Under the pieces are notes generated by a model. That model saw only the letters and a program-made list of their open reading frames with translations. It was not told the origin of the DNA and ran no database searches. A stretch of 64,000 nt of DNA from Polytrichum commune. Its lineage: Eukaryota; Streptophyta; Polytrichopsida; Polytrichales; Polytrichaceae. The DNA lies in assembly GCA_950295325.1 (NCBI GenBank), contig OX485807.1:38720440-38784439 (forward strand), read 5' to 3'. A program made the translations under genes and the position numbers. Positions 1-10,609 of the stretch are shown piece by piece. Positions within the stretch are counted from its first letter, which is position 1; each line of letters opens with the position of its first letter.

Positions 1-430
1 AGGGAAGCGGCGCGACCAAGACAAAAGCAAAAGGTGCGAGAGGAAGCGCTTGGCGCGGCGCTATGGAAAGCGGCGGCGGCGTTTCCAAGAGCGGCGCTTG
101 GCGCGGAGGAAGAGAGGAAGAAAAAGAGAGAAAGAAAAAAGAGGAGGGGAGAGAAGGAGAGAGCGGAAGGGGTCACCCTAAACCCTCGAATCCGGGCCAT
201 TAGATTGCGCCGGGCCCATCAACGGCTCAGAAGCCTCGCGGGCCAACACCTTGCCAGGTGTCGACACCTCCTTGGTTTAGGTGGTTGCCCGCGAGGCTTG
301 TGGTGTTGACACCTGCCACCCTAGGGAGATTGCCTTCCTGGTTGTCCTTGCCCCTAGGTGCGGGACATAGGAGGGCCGGCGCCTCTCTTGGCCGCCCGGC
401 CCCGGCCTTCTAACCCGCTATTCATTAGCG
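1..430. other. GC-rich left edge, no supported gene
   Basis: This stretch is much richer in GC than the DNA that follows. A 91-codon open frame on the plus strand (34-309) is lysine, arginine and glutamate rich because the DNA is purine rich, and it has no recognisable domain. Around 225-345 there is an imperfect inverted arrangement of a GCCTCGCGGG-like motif. The block could be the end of a repeat element that begins outside the window. Confidence 0.3.
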
Positions 431-952
431 GCAATTCAATACCAGTCAAAAACCTACGTGGACTAAGGTATTCCACAAAATTAACACCATCACCAACTCA
501 TATTTTAATGGTGTTCAATTGAATGATCACCCGTTGGAATTGATAACATCGTTGAATGTAGCCATTATCGTTTTGGTGTATGAATAATGTAATTTATGGA
601 ATCATATGAGAGTGTTACAAAGTCTAAGAGGAGTAAGCCATAATTATATTGCAATCCACAAAGGCAATTACACGGTGCAATAATATAAATATGGTAACCA
701 TTCACATGGTTAACAGTTTAGGATTATGTATTGTAATTTATATGATGGTTGTTGGTAGAGGACAATGCTCTAGTCTATAATGGATACCCTAACAAGTAGC
801 ATTAGAGTGAACATTAATATATGTACTTAGAAGTTCACATTTGAAGTACATGGGAGAAACAAATGATTACAAATGTATCTACTGCAACCCCATGGAGTTC
901 ACATATCATATGAAGTCATTTAAACATTCAGTTTGATGTTTGATGATGCCTG

Positions 953-988
953 AACCCTAAACCCTAAACCCTAAACCCTAAACCTTAA
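953..988. repeat. Interstitial telomere-like repeat (CCCTAAA)n
   Basis: Four to five tandem copies of the plant telomere heptamer, read as CCCTAAA on the plus strand, with the last copy degenerate. It is internal and short, so it is an interstitial block and not a chromosome end. Such blocks can arise by double-strand-break repair or be carried by elements. Confidence 0.85.
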
Positions 989-1797
989 ACAACACAAACC
1001 ATAACTGGATGGCACATAGGTCAAATGACATGGGCCTTGGTGCTTGTAGTTTCCAATACAAATGTATATTGTCATCACAACATCCTAATTCACAAACGTG
1101 AAAGATGGATGTGTGGTTTTTCACGAATGAACGCACTAAAGGAAATAAACGATATTGTGCTCACAAGTAGGTGATACAATATTAACCTATAACCTTGTCA
1201 CCTGGTAAGAAAAGCATAAGAACTAGATTATAATGGATAGGATGTTGTTCATGTTAACATGTTATTTGGAATAGTGAAATATTATATATTAATTTAAAGT
1301 AGATTTCATGTTGTGAATGATATGAGGACATACCTTTTGAACTTTGCATGTTTTGCTCACACACATTGGTAGAGTTCAAGGGACTTCACGATAGGTTCAA
1401 ACATCCTTGGAAGATTGAACGTGCCAAATGTCATTTGTGGTTTAGGGTTCCATTAATGACTTCCACATAGGTACTAGGTTATTGTCACACTTGGAGTCTT
1501 GAGGATGAAGCAATATTGGGTGCACACATTACAACACAACATATGTTCTTTTAATTAGCAGAAATTGAAAGTTGGCCAAATTATTCAAGTTTGTCATGGC
1601 ATTAATTATTTGTTTTCAAAATATAAGTCCTCATGTGAGAGTCTAAATAATAGCATTAACTATTATATTTAGTGACTTTTAGTATATGAAGTTTTATAAT
1701 ACATGCACATCTTTTGTCAATATATTGTTTGAAATATACCATAATGTTTGACTACAAGTAGAGTAAAACCCCTTAATAGATATAATCTTACATATTG

Positions 1798-1933
1798 TCA
1801 TAGGGTTATTGGTATTTAGTGTATGCGTTCATATGTAGTGTATCAAAACCTTTATATCCTTTTTAGTTATATGATAGTTAGTGTTTGATACACTTAAAAC
1901 GAACGCATACACTTCCCATTACTAACCCTATGA
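1798..1933. repeat. Foldback (inverted repeat) of about 135 bp
   Basis: The left arm begins TCATAGGGTTA and the right arm ends TAACCCTATGA. The arms stay complementary through a shared GTATGCGTTC-type segment and a GTGTATCAAA-type segment. This is MITE-like, but I see no clear target-site duplication. Confidence 0.6.
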
Positions 1934-2555
1934 GAGTAAGTAACATTAAATGTAAACTCAAACACTAAATATCCACTATGGTGATATATGGAAGTTACAT
2001 ATAGGGATTTAGTATTAGTAAGGATGTGAGAAAAATATACAACAATGATAAAAGGAGAAAGGAGATGGCAATAGGGAAGGTGGTGGTGTATTCATGTATA
2101 AAACTAATTATGAAAGAGTTGAAGAATAGTGTTGACCAAGTTAGGGTGGTAACAACTTTAAATATATGTTGAATTATTCATTTGGTGGTTGGGGCAACGA
2201 AGAGCCAAGCTAAATATACATTCTCTATTATTGACAAGAAGCGGGAAATTGAGTCAGAAGGTTTGAATTAACATCCAAAGGAGACCAGGTGGGAAAGGCA
2301 TCCAAAGAGGATGCCCAAAGCGGAGGCGGGTAGTATAAAGAGCCCAACCCCCCCAAATGCTGGTTCTTTCTTTCATGTCCCAATCCTGAGATTGCTGCAA
2401 GCTCTCTAAGTTGGAGCTGTAATACACGGTTTGTATACGCTTCCATTCATGAGCAGCTAATTACAACAAGCATCTATGAGTTCAGTTGTCCCAAATAGGT
2501 TATAAATAGATTAATAGAGCATCACCCGAATAAATAGGCGGATTTTGCGGAATTG

Positions 2556-3850
2556 TTTGGGTCGGTCGACCCAAACCCAGCCTTACAGTGTGGGTGCTCT
2601 CTGTATTGAGCCAGAACCCATCCTGCCTCAAGGTTTGGGTCGATCGACCCAAACCCAGCCCTACAGTGTGGGTGCTCACTGTTGTGAGCCTGAACCCATC
2701 CTGCCTCATGGTTTGGGTCGATCGACCCAAACCCAGCCCTACAGTGTGGGTGCTCACTGTTGTGAGCCTGAACCCATCCTGCCTCATGGTTTGGGTCGGT
2801 CGACCCAAACCCAGCCTTACAGTGTGGGTGCTCTCTGTTGTGAGCCTGAACCCATCCTGCCTCATGGTTTGGGTCGATCGACCCAAACCCAGCCCTACAG
2901 TGTGGGTGCTCTCTGTTGTGAGCCTGAACCCATCCTGCCTCATGGTTTGGGTCGATCGACCCAAACCCAGCCCTACAGTGTGGGTGCTCTCTGTTGTGAG
3001 CCTGAACCCATCCTGCCTCATGGTTTGGGTCGATCGACCCAAACCCAGCCCTACAGTGTGGGTGCTCTCTGTTGTGAGCCTGAACCCATCCTGCCTCATG
3101 GTTTGGGTCGATCGACCCAAACCCAGCCCTACAGTGTGGGTGCTCACTGTTGTGAGCCTGAACCCATCCTGCCTCATGGTTTGGGTCGATCGACCCAAAC
3201 CCAGCCCTACAGTGTGGGTGCTCTCTGTTGTGAGCCTGAACCCATCCTGCCTCATGGTTTGGGTCGATCGACCCAAACCCAGCCCTACAGTGTGGGTGCT
3301 CACTGTTCTGAATTTGAACCCATCCTGCCTCATGGTTTGGGTCGGTCGACCCAAACCCAGCCTTACAGTGTGGGTGCTCTTTGTTGTGAGCCTGAACCCA
3401 TCCTGCCTCAAGGTTTGGGTCGATCGACCCAAACCCAGCCCTACAGTGTGGGTGCTCATTGTTGTGAGCCTGAACCCATCCTGCCTCATGGTTTGGGTCG
3501 ATCGACCCAAACCTAGCCCTACACTGTGGGTGCTCACTGTTGTGAGCCTGAACCCATCCTGCAAAAAGGTTTGGGTCGCTCGACCCAAACCCAGCCCTCT
3601 AAGTGTGGGTGCTCCCTGTCGTGACCCAAAACCCATTCTGCCAAAAGGTTTGGGTCGCTCGACCCAAACCCAGCCCCTAAGTGTGGATGCTGTCTGTAGT
3701 GAGCCTAAACCCATCCTGCCAGAAGGTTTGGGTCGCTCGACCCAAATCCAGCGCCTAAGTGTGGGTGCTCTCTGTATTGAGCCTGAACCCATCCTCCCAA
3801 AAGGTTTGGGTCGCTCGACCCAAACCCAGCCTCTAAGTGTGGTTGGGATC
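2556..3850. repeat. ~78-bp tandem array with a perfect palindrome in most units
   Basis: About sixteen units. The unit is 78 bp from 2641 to about 3490 and more divergent and slightly shorter to 3850. Most units contain TTTGGGTCGATCGACCCAAA, a perfect 20-bp palindrome, or a variant with GGTCGACC or GCTCGACC at the centre. The remainder of the unit (CAGCCCTACAGTGTGGGTGCT, then CTGAACCCATCCTGCCTCA) is not palindromic. Because 78 is a multiple of three and the unit lacks stops, long open frames appear on both strands. These are by-products and not genes. The array sits directly upstream of the DUF7869-type gene, as a different palindrome set does in copy 2. Confidence 0.9.
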
Positions 3851-4038
3851 TGGGTGCCGGTGTGGCCACTGGCCTTCCGAAACCTTTACAAGCCCAATGG
3901 CATAGCAGTCATATGAACTTGTATGAGCACTGAGTATTTGCAATTTTGTTTATATATGATGGTTTTTTTGTTCTTCGATTTGAACCTACAATTTTTGTGA
4001 TTTTAAGACAATGTTCAATGTTCATGTGTGTAGGCAGA

Positions 4039-7000
4039 ATGGATGGGTTTAGTGAAATAGGGGATTGGTCATCTGATGACATGGCCACTTGGCCATCTGC
4101 ATCTGATGATGACCTAGACATTGTCGGGGAGGCTACTATGGCTGACAGTGCGGATGAAGATCATTTGGATTTACCTTCGTCTTCCGTACCGCAGTGTCCC
4201 ATTGTTGAATGTACGGGACTTTCAAGGGCTTCGTGGGTGAATTTGGAGGTGATACTTCTTAACGATAGTGGAGTTGTTGTGGCGGAGGGGATTTGCCGTA
4301 ACACCCATCTGCAAGATTGCATTGATGAAAACCCGCTTGGCACTGAGGACGTTGGGGTTGTCATATTGGAGTCGGTCGTTCATTCCGAGGTGGATCCCAC
4401 TCATAGGTTCTCCCTCCGCAGGTGGCCATTGAGGAATGTCACAATTGATGGAATTAGCTTGCGTGAACATGAGCAACGACACATGCAAATCGAAAAGGAG
4501 GTGCAATCAAACATGCGGCCGCGCAAGGGTCAAAGAAAGTACGATACATTGGCACGTCCTGCTCCGTCTGCAACTGATTGTAAACGTCAAAGGTTGCTCG
4601 GGGAGGAGTCCATTAGAGAAGTTGCCACAAAGGATTGTTGTGTGCATCGTTGTTGCCAATTGTTTCCAAGGGATAAATTGAAGGTCATCCGCGAAGAAAT
4701 GTGGCTTGGAGATTTCCGTCTAAGATCCACAAGAAAACTTGATGTCCATAGGGCGATACATGTGAATGGGACGGGTCGCAAGGTCATCACCATTGAAAGC
4801 ATAGACGTGTGTTGTAAGGCATGGTACACCATTCACGGTGTGTCAAAATCGGACTTTTATAGACAAGCTGCTTATGCCAAGGAAGGCCGCCGGTCCCGTC
4901 ACCATGGTAACGTGGGTTTAAAGAAGCCTAGGGAAGCAACAAGGCAAGCAACGGCCACTCTAGCAACCATCATTGTCCCTCTTGCCGATGCAATGCCGCA
5001 CAAAACACGCACACTCACAACCGGTGAAAAGGTTGTGGAGAAAGTTCTTCCCACAGGCACAAAATGGAAAGACATATTGTTGGACGTTAATGCAGTTGGC
5101 GAGAAGATTGGGTTGGAGCCAATTTCATTGTCAAAATTGAGTGCAATCAAGAAACAAAACTTTAGCGAATACATTACAAAAAGACGAGGGGACAAATTTG
5201 CCAGGTGCTCTAATTGCGAGAAGTTGAAGCGCCTCCGGGATGCACACACGATGGGCACCGAGTCATATGCAGCGCATCAATTGAACTATTTCAAGCACGT
5301 AAACATGCAAGAGGCACACCGTAATGATTACTACACAAATAGAGCTTTGTCCATCTCCAGGCCCTTGGAGGTTCTTACGGTCATCCATGACAAAATGGAC
5401 CATGCCAAAACAGCCTCCCCATGTTTTGCAAATCGAATCAAGGCCACGGATGGGTTTTTCAAGTTGCCTGTATTGGTTACAGGTGAACTTCGAAACAATG
5501 TCATGACATACCCTAAATGTTGTTGTATTTTATTCCGTGATGTACTGGAGAACATGGATTCTTTCATAATGGTTTATTCATACATAGATGCTAATCACGT
5601 TGGGTTGGCATTGCAGGAATGATTGCACATGGACACGGTGATGTCAAATTTGCTCATTATGCTCTTGATTTGTATCCAGCGGATTCAAACCACACGATAG
5701 GATCATTTGCAAGGCTTTTACGTGATTTAGAGAAACCACCAGCCTATTCTTCAGGATTGTTATTTGAGAACACGGGTTCAACACCTTTATATGAAGCGGT
5801 GTTGGATGGAAAAGATGTATGCTTGCATTCGTTGCCCGAGCCACCCAATGAACCCGTGATTGCCAAGAAGTTGCCTCCAACTTTGCGTGTCCAATTGGAC
5901 AATTGTGCCAAGGACAATAAAAGCAGATATGTATTTGCATATTGGTCGTTGTTGGTTGCGAAAGGCATTTTCAAGGAGGTTTTTGTGTCCTTCCTATTGG
6001 TAGGCCACACGCACGATGATATTGATGCATCTTTTGGGCGGTGGAGCATGAAGTTGCGGGAGGAGGATTTCCCTACAATTCCATTATTGATGAAGTCGTA
6101 CATGGATTTGGAGAACGTTCCCGTCATCCCCCATATGATTGAGGAGGTGCCAGACTTCAAGGCATTTATAGAACCTTATATTCGAAGTGGAGCTCACCGA
6201 TTGATCGGGCATACGAAGGCACAACAATTCCGCTTCTATATGCGTGACGATGGTGTCCCGGCCATGCAATACAAGTTGTTGTGCACGTCACAAGACTCGA
6301 GCCCGCCGGAGGGTCTTCTTGTGTGGCGCGTGGATGCGGATGGAAAGACCATGTTACCGGATGGGGAGCCTAGGCCTTGTAAGCCAATAGCCATGAAGAA
6401 TTTGGAGGATATTTTGAAAGGTATATCAGGCTTCATACAATATTGGGAGAGTTTGAAAATAGCGGATGTTGGCGGATCATGTTGGCATCGTTATGGGAGT
6501 TGGATACATTATTGGACACGTGTTCGTGCCGCCTTGGCAGACCTCCACCAAGATAGCCCTCATACTTTGAGGCATGGATTTTGGCCACAAACACGAGTCG
6601 ATGTACAAGCTTCAGAGCCTAGTCTTTTGGGAAATGGAGAGGTTCGAGAGGAGTTTGATGTGGACGACCATTACGTGGGGCCTGCTAGTAGTCGTCCCCC
6701 ACCATCTTTCCGCATTGCAGTGGATTGTCATGAAGGTTATATGCTCATTTTGCGTCCTGGAGACGAGACATATGCGAAGCCAGTGTGGGTGGCAAGAGCT
6801 TTGTCCAATCCCAATTTTGTAACTTCCAGCCCTCATTTTCGACAAATACAAGTGGAGTACTATCGACCGACAGCAAGGAATGAAGATGTGATTCGGCATT
6901 ATACAGGCTGGGATACAAACCCTAACTTTCGGTGGAAGGTGGATTCTGAGCACGGTCCATCTTGGGTAGATACAGATTCCATATTCATAGCATGGAAACC

Positions 7001-7103
7001 ACGGAAACACCATAGTGGATCAGTGTCCATCCCTCAAAAGTACATAACTTTTGCAAAAGACAACCTTGCTTGGATTGCAGAAGAAGCAACCCACGTTGAA
7101 TGA
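4039..7103 (+). CDS. DUF7869-type protein, two exons (4039-5482, 5617-7103)
   Basis: I place the start at the methionine at 4039, just after a TGTGTAG acceptor-like site, so an upstream non-coding exon is likely. Exon 1 ends at 5482 and a 134-bp GT-AG intron follows (5483-5616). Joining in phase 1 makes a glycine codon and gives LPVLVTG-MIAHGHGD. Copy 2 shows the same junction, which confirms it. The joined protein is about 976 residues. The acidic N-terminus is followed by a Cys-rich region (DCC..RCCQLFP, ARCSNCEK) and, in exon 2, the block QLDNCAKDNKSRYVF...GIFKEVFVSFLLVGHTHDDIDASFGRWS. I recognise that block as the DUF7869 family. Its conserved Asp, Asn and His residues suggest a nuclease or transposase fold, but function is not established. 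The frame is intact, so this copy could be active. Confidence 0.75.
5483..5616 (+). other. Intron of DUF7869-type gene, copy 1
   Basis: The donor is ACAG|GTGAAC and the acceptor TTGCAG|GA. The open frame runs into the intron but only as non-conserved sequence. Copy 2 lacks any similarity here while matching on both sides, which supports 134 bp of intron. Confidence 0.8.
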
Positions 7104-7635
7104 GAAGTTGGTAGGATTGTGTTAGCATGATTATAGTTTAATACGTAATTATAGCAATATAAATTACACATATGTGTGCTCTTCAAAATTGGGGCAGAGT
7201 TTGGGTAGAACTTACGAATACTATATTATTTGGAGTTGGATGAATATCCATTTACTATATTTCAAGCTGCAATTGAAGTTCATCTTATTATTATGCTTGG
7301 GACTATATTCTCGAATGAAGAAACATGCATTTATTACATGCACTTTGTATGTTGCAATGTCTATATTCTATTGAACATGCTAATAATAGAAATCAGTTTA
7401 TATATATTTTTGGGTGAAACTTGTTTGAAGTGCTCTACCCAATGTGTTTTTGTTGATGAAGTTGGTGTCGAGTGCTCTACCATATGTGCTTATGTCCGCA
7501 CATCATAGATTTGGGATATTAGAACATATAATATAATTGAGATTGTTGACAATATAGTTTCGGGCCTCTTCAAGTTCTTTGATCCATATATTAATTTGAG
7601 ACTAGAGAAAGTCTCAATTTAACGAATATAGTGTT
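7104..7635 (+). other. 3' region and right terminus of DUF7869 element 1
   Basis: AT-rich untranslated tail. The last ~45 bp (TTGAGACT..AAGTCTC, then AACGAATATAGTGTTT) match the tail of element 2 at about 29020-29065, so this is the shared right end of the element family. Small open frames at 7174-7508 look like chance. Confidence 0.6.
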
Positions 7636-7644
7636 TTAGTCAAC

Positions 7645-8750
7645 TTGTTGGAAAAATGGCTATCCCAAGAGTGGGATGAGCCTTGTCACCAAGCCTTTGG
7701 GGAGCTCAAGAGCAAGTTTCCTTCACAAGATGTGGTTAAGTTCCCGAGCTTTCACAAGCATTTTGAGATGCACATGGAGGCGAAGGACTTTACCATCGGC
7801 GGATGTTGGTCCAAGATGGATGACCATTGCTTATGGGAGCATTAAGCTCCATGGTTGTCGAACCTTGTACGGCTTGTGCAAGAAATGGTTATCCCAAGAG
7901 TGGGATGAGCCTTGCCACCAAGCCTTTTGGGGAGCTTAAGACCAAGTTCTCTTCGCCACCCGTGCTCAAGTTCGTGGAGTTTGACAAACCTTTGAGGTGC
8001 ATACGGGGGCAAGTGACTTTAGCATTGGCGGATGTTGAGGCAAAATGGATGCCCTTTGCATATAAGAGCATGAAGCTCGATGGTTGTCCGACCTTGTCCA
8101 ACTTGTGCAAGAAATGGCTATCCCAAGAGTGGGATGAGCCTTGTTACCAAGTCTTTGAGGAGCTTAAGAGCAAGCTCTCTTCGCCGCCCGTGCTCAAGTT
8201 TGCGAAATTTGACAAACCTTTTGAGATGCATACGGGGGCGAGTGACTTTACCATTGGCGGATGTTGATCCAAGATGGATGCCCATTGCATATGGGAGCAT
8301 TAAGCTTAAAGGTTGTCAAACCTTGTGCGACTTGTGAAAGAAATGGCTATCTTAAGAGTGGGATGAACCTTGCCCCCAAAGTCTTTGGGGAGCTTAATAC
8401 AAAGTTGTCTTTGCCACCCGTGTTCAAGTTCGCGGAGCTTGACAAACCTTTTGAGGTGAATACGGGGTGGCGAGTGACTTTGCCATTGGCGGATGGTTAA
8501 TGTAAGATGGATGGCCATTGCATATGAGAGCGTTAAGCTTGATGGTTATCCGACCTTATCCGACTTGTGAAAGAAATGGCTATCCCAAGAGTGGGATGAG
8601 CCTTGCCACCAAGTCTTTAGGGAGCTTGAGAGCAAGTGTTCTTAGACGCCCGTGCTCAAGTTCGCGGAGCTTGACAAACCTTTTGAGGTGCATACGGGGG
8701 TGATTAACTTTGCCAATGATGGATTGTTAATGTAAGATGGATGGCCTTTG
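7645..8750 (+). repeat. Five tandem copies (~230 bp) of the gypsy RT/RNase H junction
   Basis: Units start with the same AAATGGCTATCCCAAGAGTG motif at about 7653, 7883, 8112, 8340 and 8573. Each encodes a version of W-x-E/C...AF-ELK-KLSSPPVLKF...DKPFE-H-ASDFTIGG, the stretch that joins reverse transcriptase to RNase H in Ty3/gypsy pol. A normal element has one copy. Units differ by substitutions, so the amplification is not recent. It presumably occurred by unequal exchange or by slippage during reverse transcription. Confidence 0.8.
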
Positions 8751-8759
8751 CATATGGGG

Positions 8760-10390
8760 GCTTGAGGCTCGATGGTTGTCAAAGAAGACAACCAACTCAT
8801 GACAAAGAACTTCTTTGCCGTAGTGCATTGCTTGAAGATGTGGCGACATTATTTGGGGTCGCACAAAGCAAAGGTCTACATGGACAATGTGTCCTAAAAG
8901 TATTCTAACGTATACAAGCGCAAGTGAGCGCCAAGTCATTGCGGTGGCATGATAGTTTGGCGCTTATGAAGGTGGATTTGATCCACAAACCGGACCGTGG
9001 AAATGTGGTGCCGGATGCGCTAAGTAGACCGGATGAGTTCCAAGCAATGAGAACCATCCAAACCTTGTGGCTAATGTGTGCCGGCGAAGGAAACTTGTGA
9101 TGCAAGATACGGGAGGGGTAAATTAACTACCCCGAGGCACAAAAGCTTTTAGGTGAGCTTCGCAAGAGCAAGGTGCTCAAAGAGGTTAAGTTGGTGGACG
9201 GATTGTTCAAGTGCAAGCAAAGTCGGGTGTATGTGCCTCAAGGCAAGTTGAGGCTATCGGTTTTGAAGGAAAAATGTGATAGTCCTATTGCCGGCCATAG
9301 AGGAGAAAGAAAAAACCGCCATAGAATGGTGTCATGGAGGTACCATTGGCGGTGCATAAAGGAGGATATAACCCACTTTGTGAAGGCGTGAATAAAGTGC
9401 CAAGTGAACCGAGCCTCTTACCAAAAGCAAGGCGGTTTCTTGCAACCGTTGCTTATCCCGTCGGCGCCATGGCATAGTATGTGCATGGACTTGATCACAA
9501 GTTTGCCGGAGTCACATGGGTATGATGCCATCTTGTTGATGGTAGAGCGGTTTGCCAAGTTGGCACACATGGTGCCGATTGTGGGAACCGCCACCGCGTT
9601 GGAGACCACATAGCCTTTTCTCAAAGGATGGTTGAGGCACCACGGGTTGCCAAGAGTGATTGTGTGGGATCAAGATCCAAAGTTCACAAGTGCATTTTCA
9701 ATGCATTTCTCTAAGGAGGTCGGAATGAAACTAAGGTTTAGCACGGCCTTGCATTCCCAAATGAATGGGAAAGCGGAGCATGTGAATGGAGTCTTGAAGC
9801 AATACTTGAGGAACTTGGTGGGGGCGGACCAAGGAGATTGGGCGGACTATGTGGGTCGAGCGGAGTGTAATTGCAATGTAGCCACGCACTTGGCCACCAA
9901 GGGGTGGTATTTCGTGGTGGCTTATGGAGTGGATGCGCTCCAACCTATTAACCTAGCTCTCGAGGGGGCACATTCAACACTAGAGTTCAACCAAGATGGT
10001 GAGGACTTGGCCAAGGATGGTAAACAAGTCTTGGAGATGACCAAGTTGTTGGTGGAGAAAGCCCGAAGGTGCTACGGAGTGCAAGTCAATGCCGAAGACG
10101 CGAAGTGGAGAATGAGGTGGGCCAAAAGGTGTTGTTGAATGTGAACAATGTCACTTAGCCGGAAGGCCTCACTCCAAAGTTCATGTCCGAAATTGGAGCT
10201 CTGTTTTCCATTGTGGAACAAGTGTTCAAGGACATATATAAGTTGGAATTACCGCCGGAGATCAAAGTGCATCCGACATTTCATGTCTCATTACTAAAGC
10301 CATTTAAGGACGACACCTTGTGGCCCGATCACAAGGAAGTGATTAGGCCACGTCCCGACCTTGTGGAGGTTATTTGGAATATGAGGTAAG
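8760..10390 (+). pseudogene. Ty3/gypsy RNase H and integrase, broken
   Basis: RNase H is recognisable from H-D-KELLAVVHCLKMWRHYL and from ..LIHKP-RGNVVPDALSRP (about 8800-9040). Integrase follows: a zinc-finger-like remnant (GHRGERKNRH), then core motifs around WHSMCMDLITSLPES, VWDQDPKFTSAF and MNGKAEHVNGVLKQYL, which supply the D, D and E residues. The tail LPPEIKVHPTFHVSLLKPF (about 10230-10310) is the GPY/F-type segment seen before chromodomains in chromoviruses. At least four in-frame stops or frameshifts separate these pieces (for example near 8895, 9390 and 9612). Confidence 0.8.
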
Positions 10391-10609
10391 AGGGCATCCT
10401 CAAGTGTAGGAAGCCCAAGTGAAAATGAAAGAAAAGGTACAAAGAAGTACTTGGTGAAATGGTAGAAAGAAATCGCTTAGGTGGCGGCAAGGGACATGGT
10501 GAACGCCAAGGAATTGGTAAAGCACTTTGAAGAAAGTAAGGCTAGACATTCCAATAAAATGAAGCGTAGCCATTGATGAGGACATCAATCTCCTTTAGTG
10601 GAGGAGAGA

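Larger units (their letters stand above)
431..2555. other. AT-rich intergenic sequence
   Basis: No convincing coding sequence is visible. The stretch contains the telomere-like block at 953-988 and the foldback at 1798-1933, listed separately. The 72-codon minus-strand frame at 2228-2446 has no recognisable motif and I treat it as chance. Confidence 0.5.
2556..7635 (+). mobile_element. DUF7869-type element, copy 1
   Basis: Putative DNA transposon made of a palindromic tandem array, a two-exon gene on the plus strand and a 3' tail. The right boundary is supported by comparison with copy 2. Both end in a small GAGACT...AGTCTC hairpin followed by a shared ACGAATATAGTGTTT terminus (7635 here, 29065 there), after which the sequences diverge into unrelated DNA. 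The left boundary is placed at the start of the palindrome array and is uncertain. I could not identify terminal inverted repeats or a target duplication, so transposon status is inferred from two dispersed copies with a common end. Confidence 0.55.

Noticed and set aside
2556-3850. A CRISPR-like array (regular repeats with a palindrome)
   Set aside because: The whole 78-bp unit is repeated, there are no unique spacers and no cas genes, and the genome is a plant nuclear one.
2500-3916. Long open frames on both strands (over 400 codons) across the 78-bp repeats
   Set aside because: The repeat length is a multiple of three and the unit has no stop in several frames, so openness is automatic. 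No protein-like conservation.
5483-5616. Coding continuation of exon 1 of DUF7869 copy 1 to 5622
   Set aside because: It is intron read through by chance. The homologous copy has no similarity there and splicing restores the joined frame.
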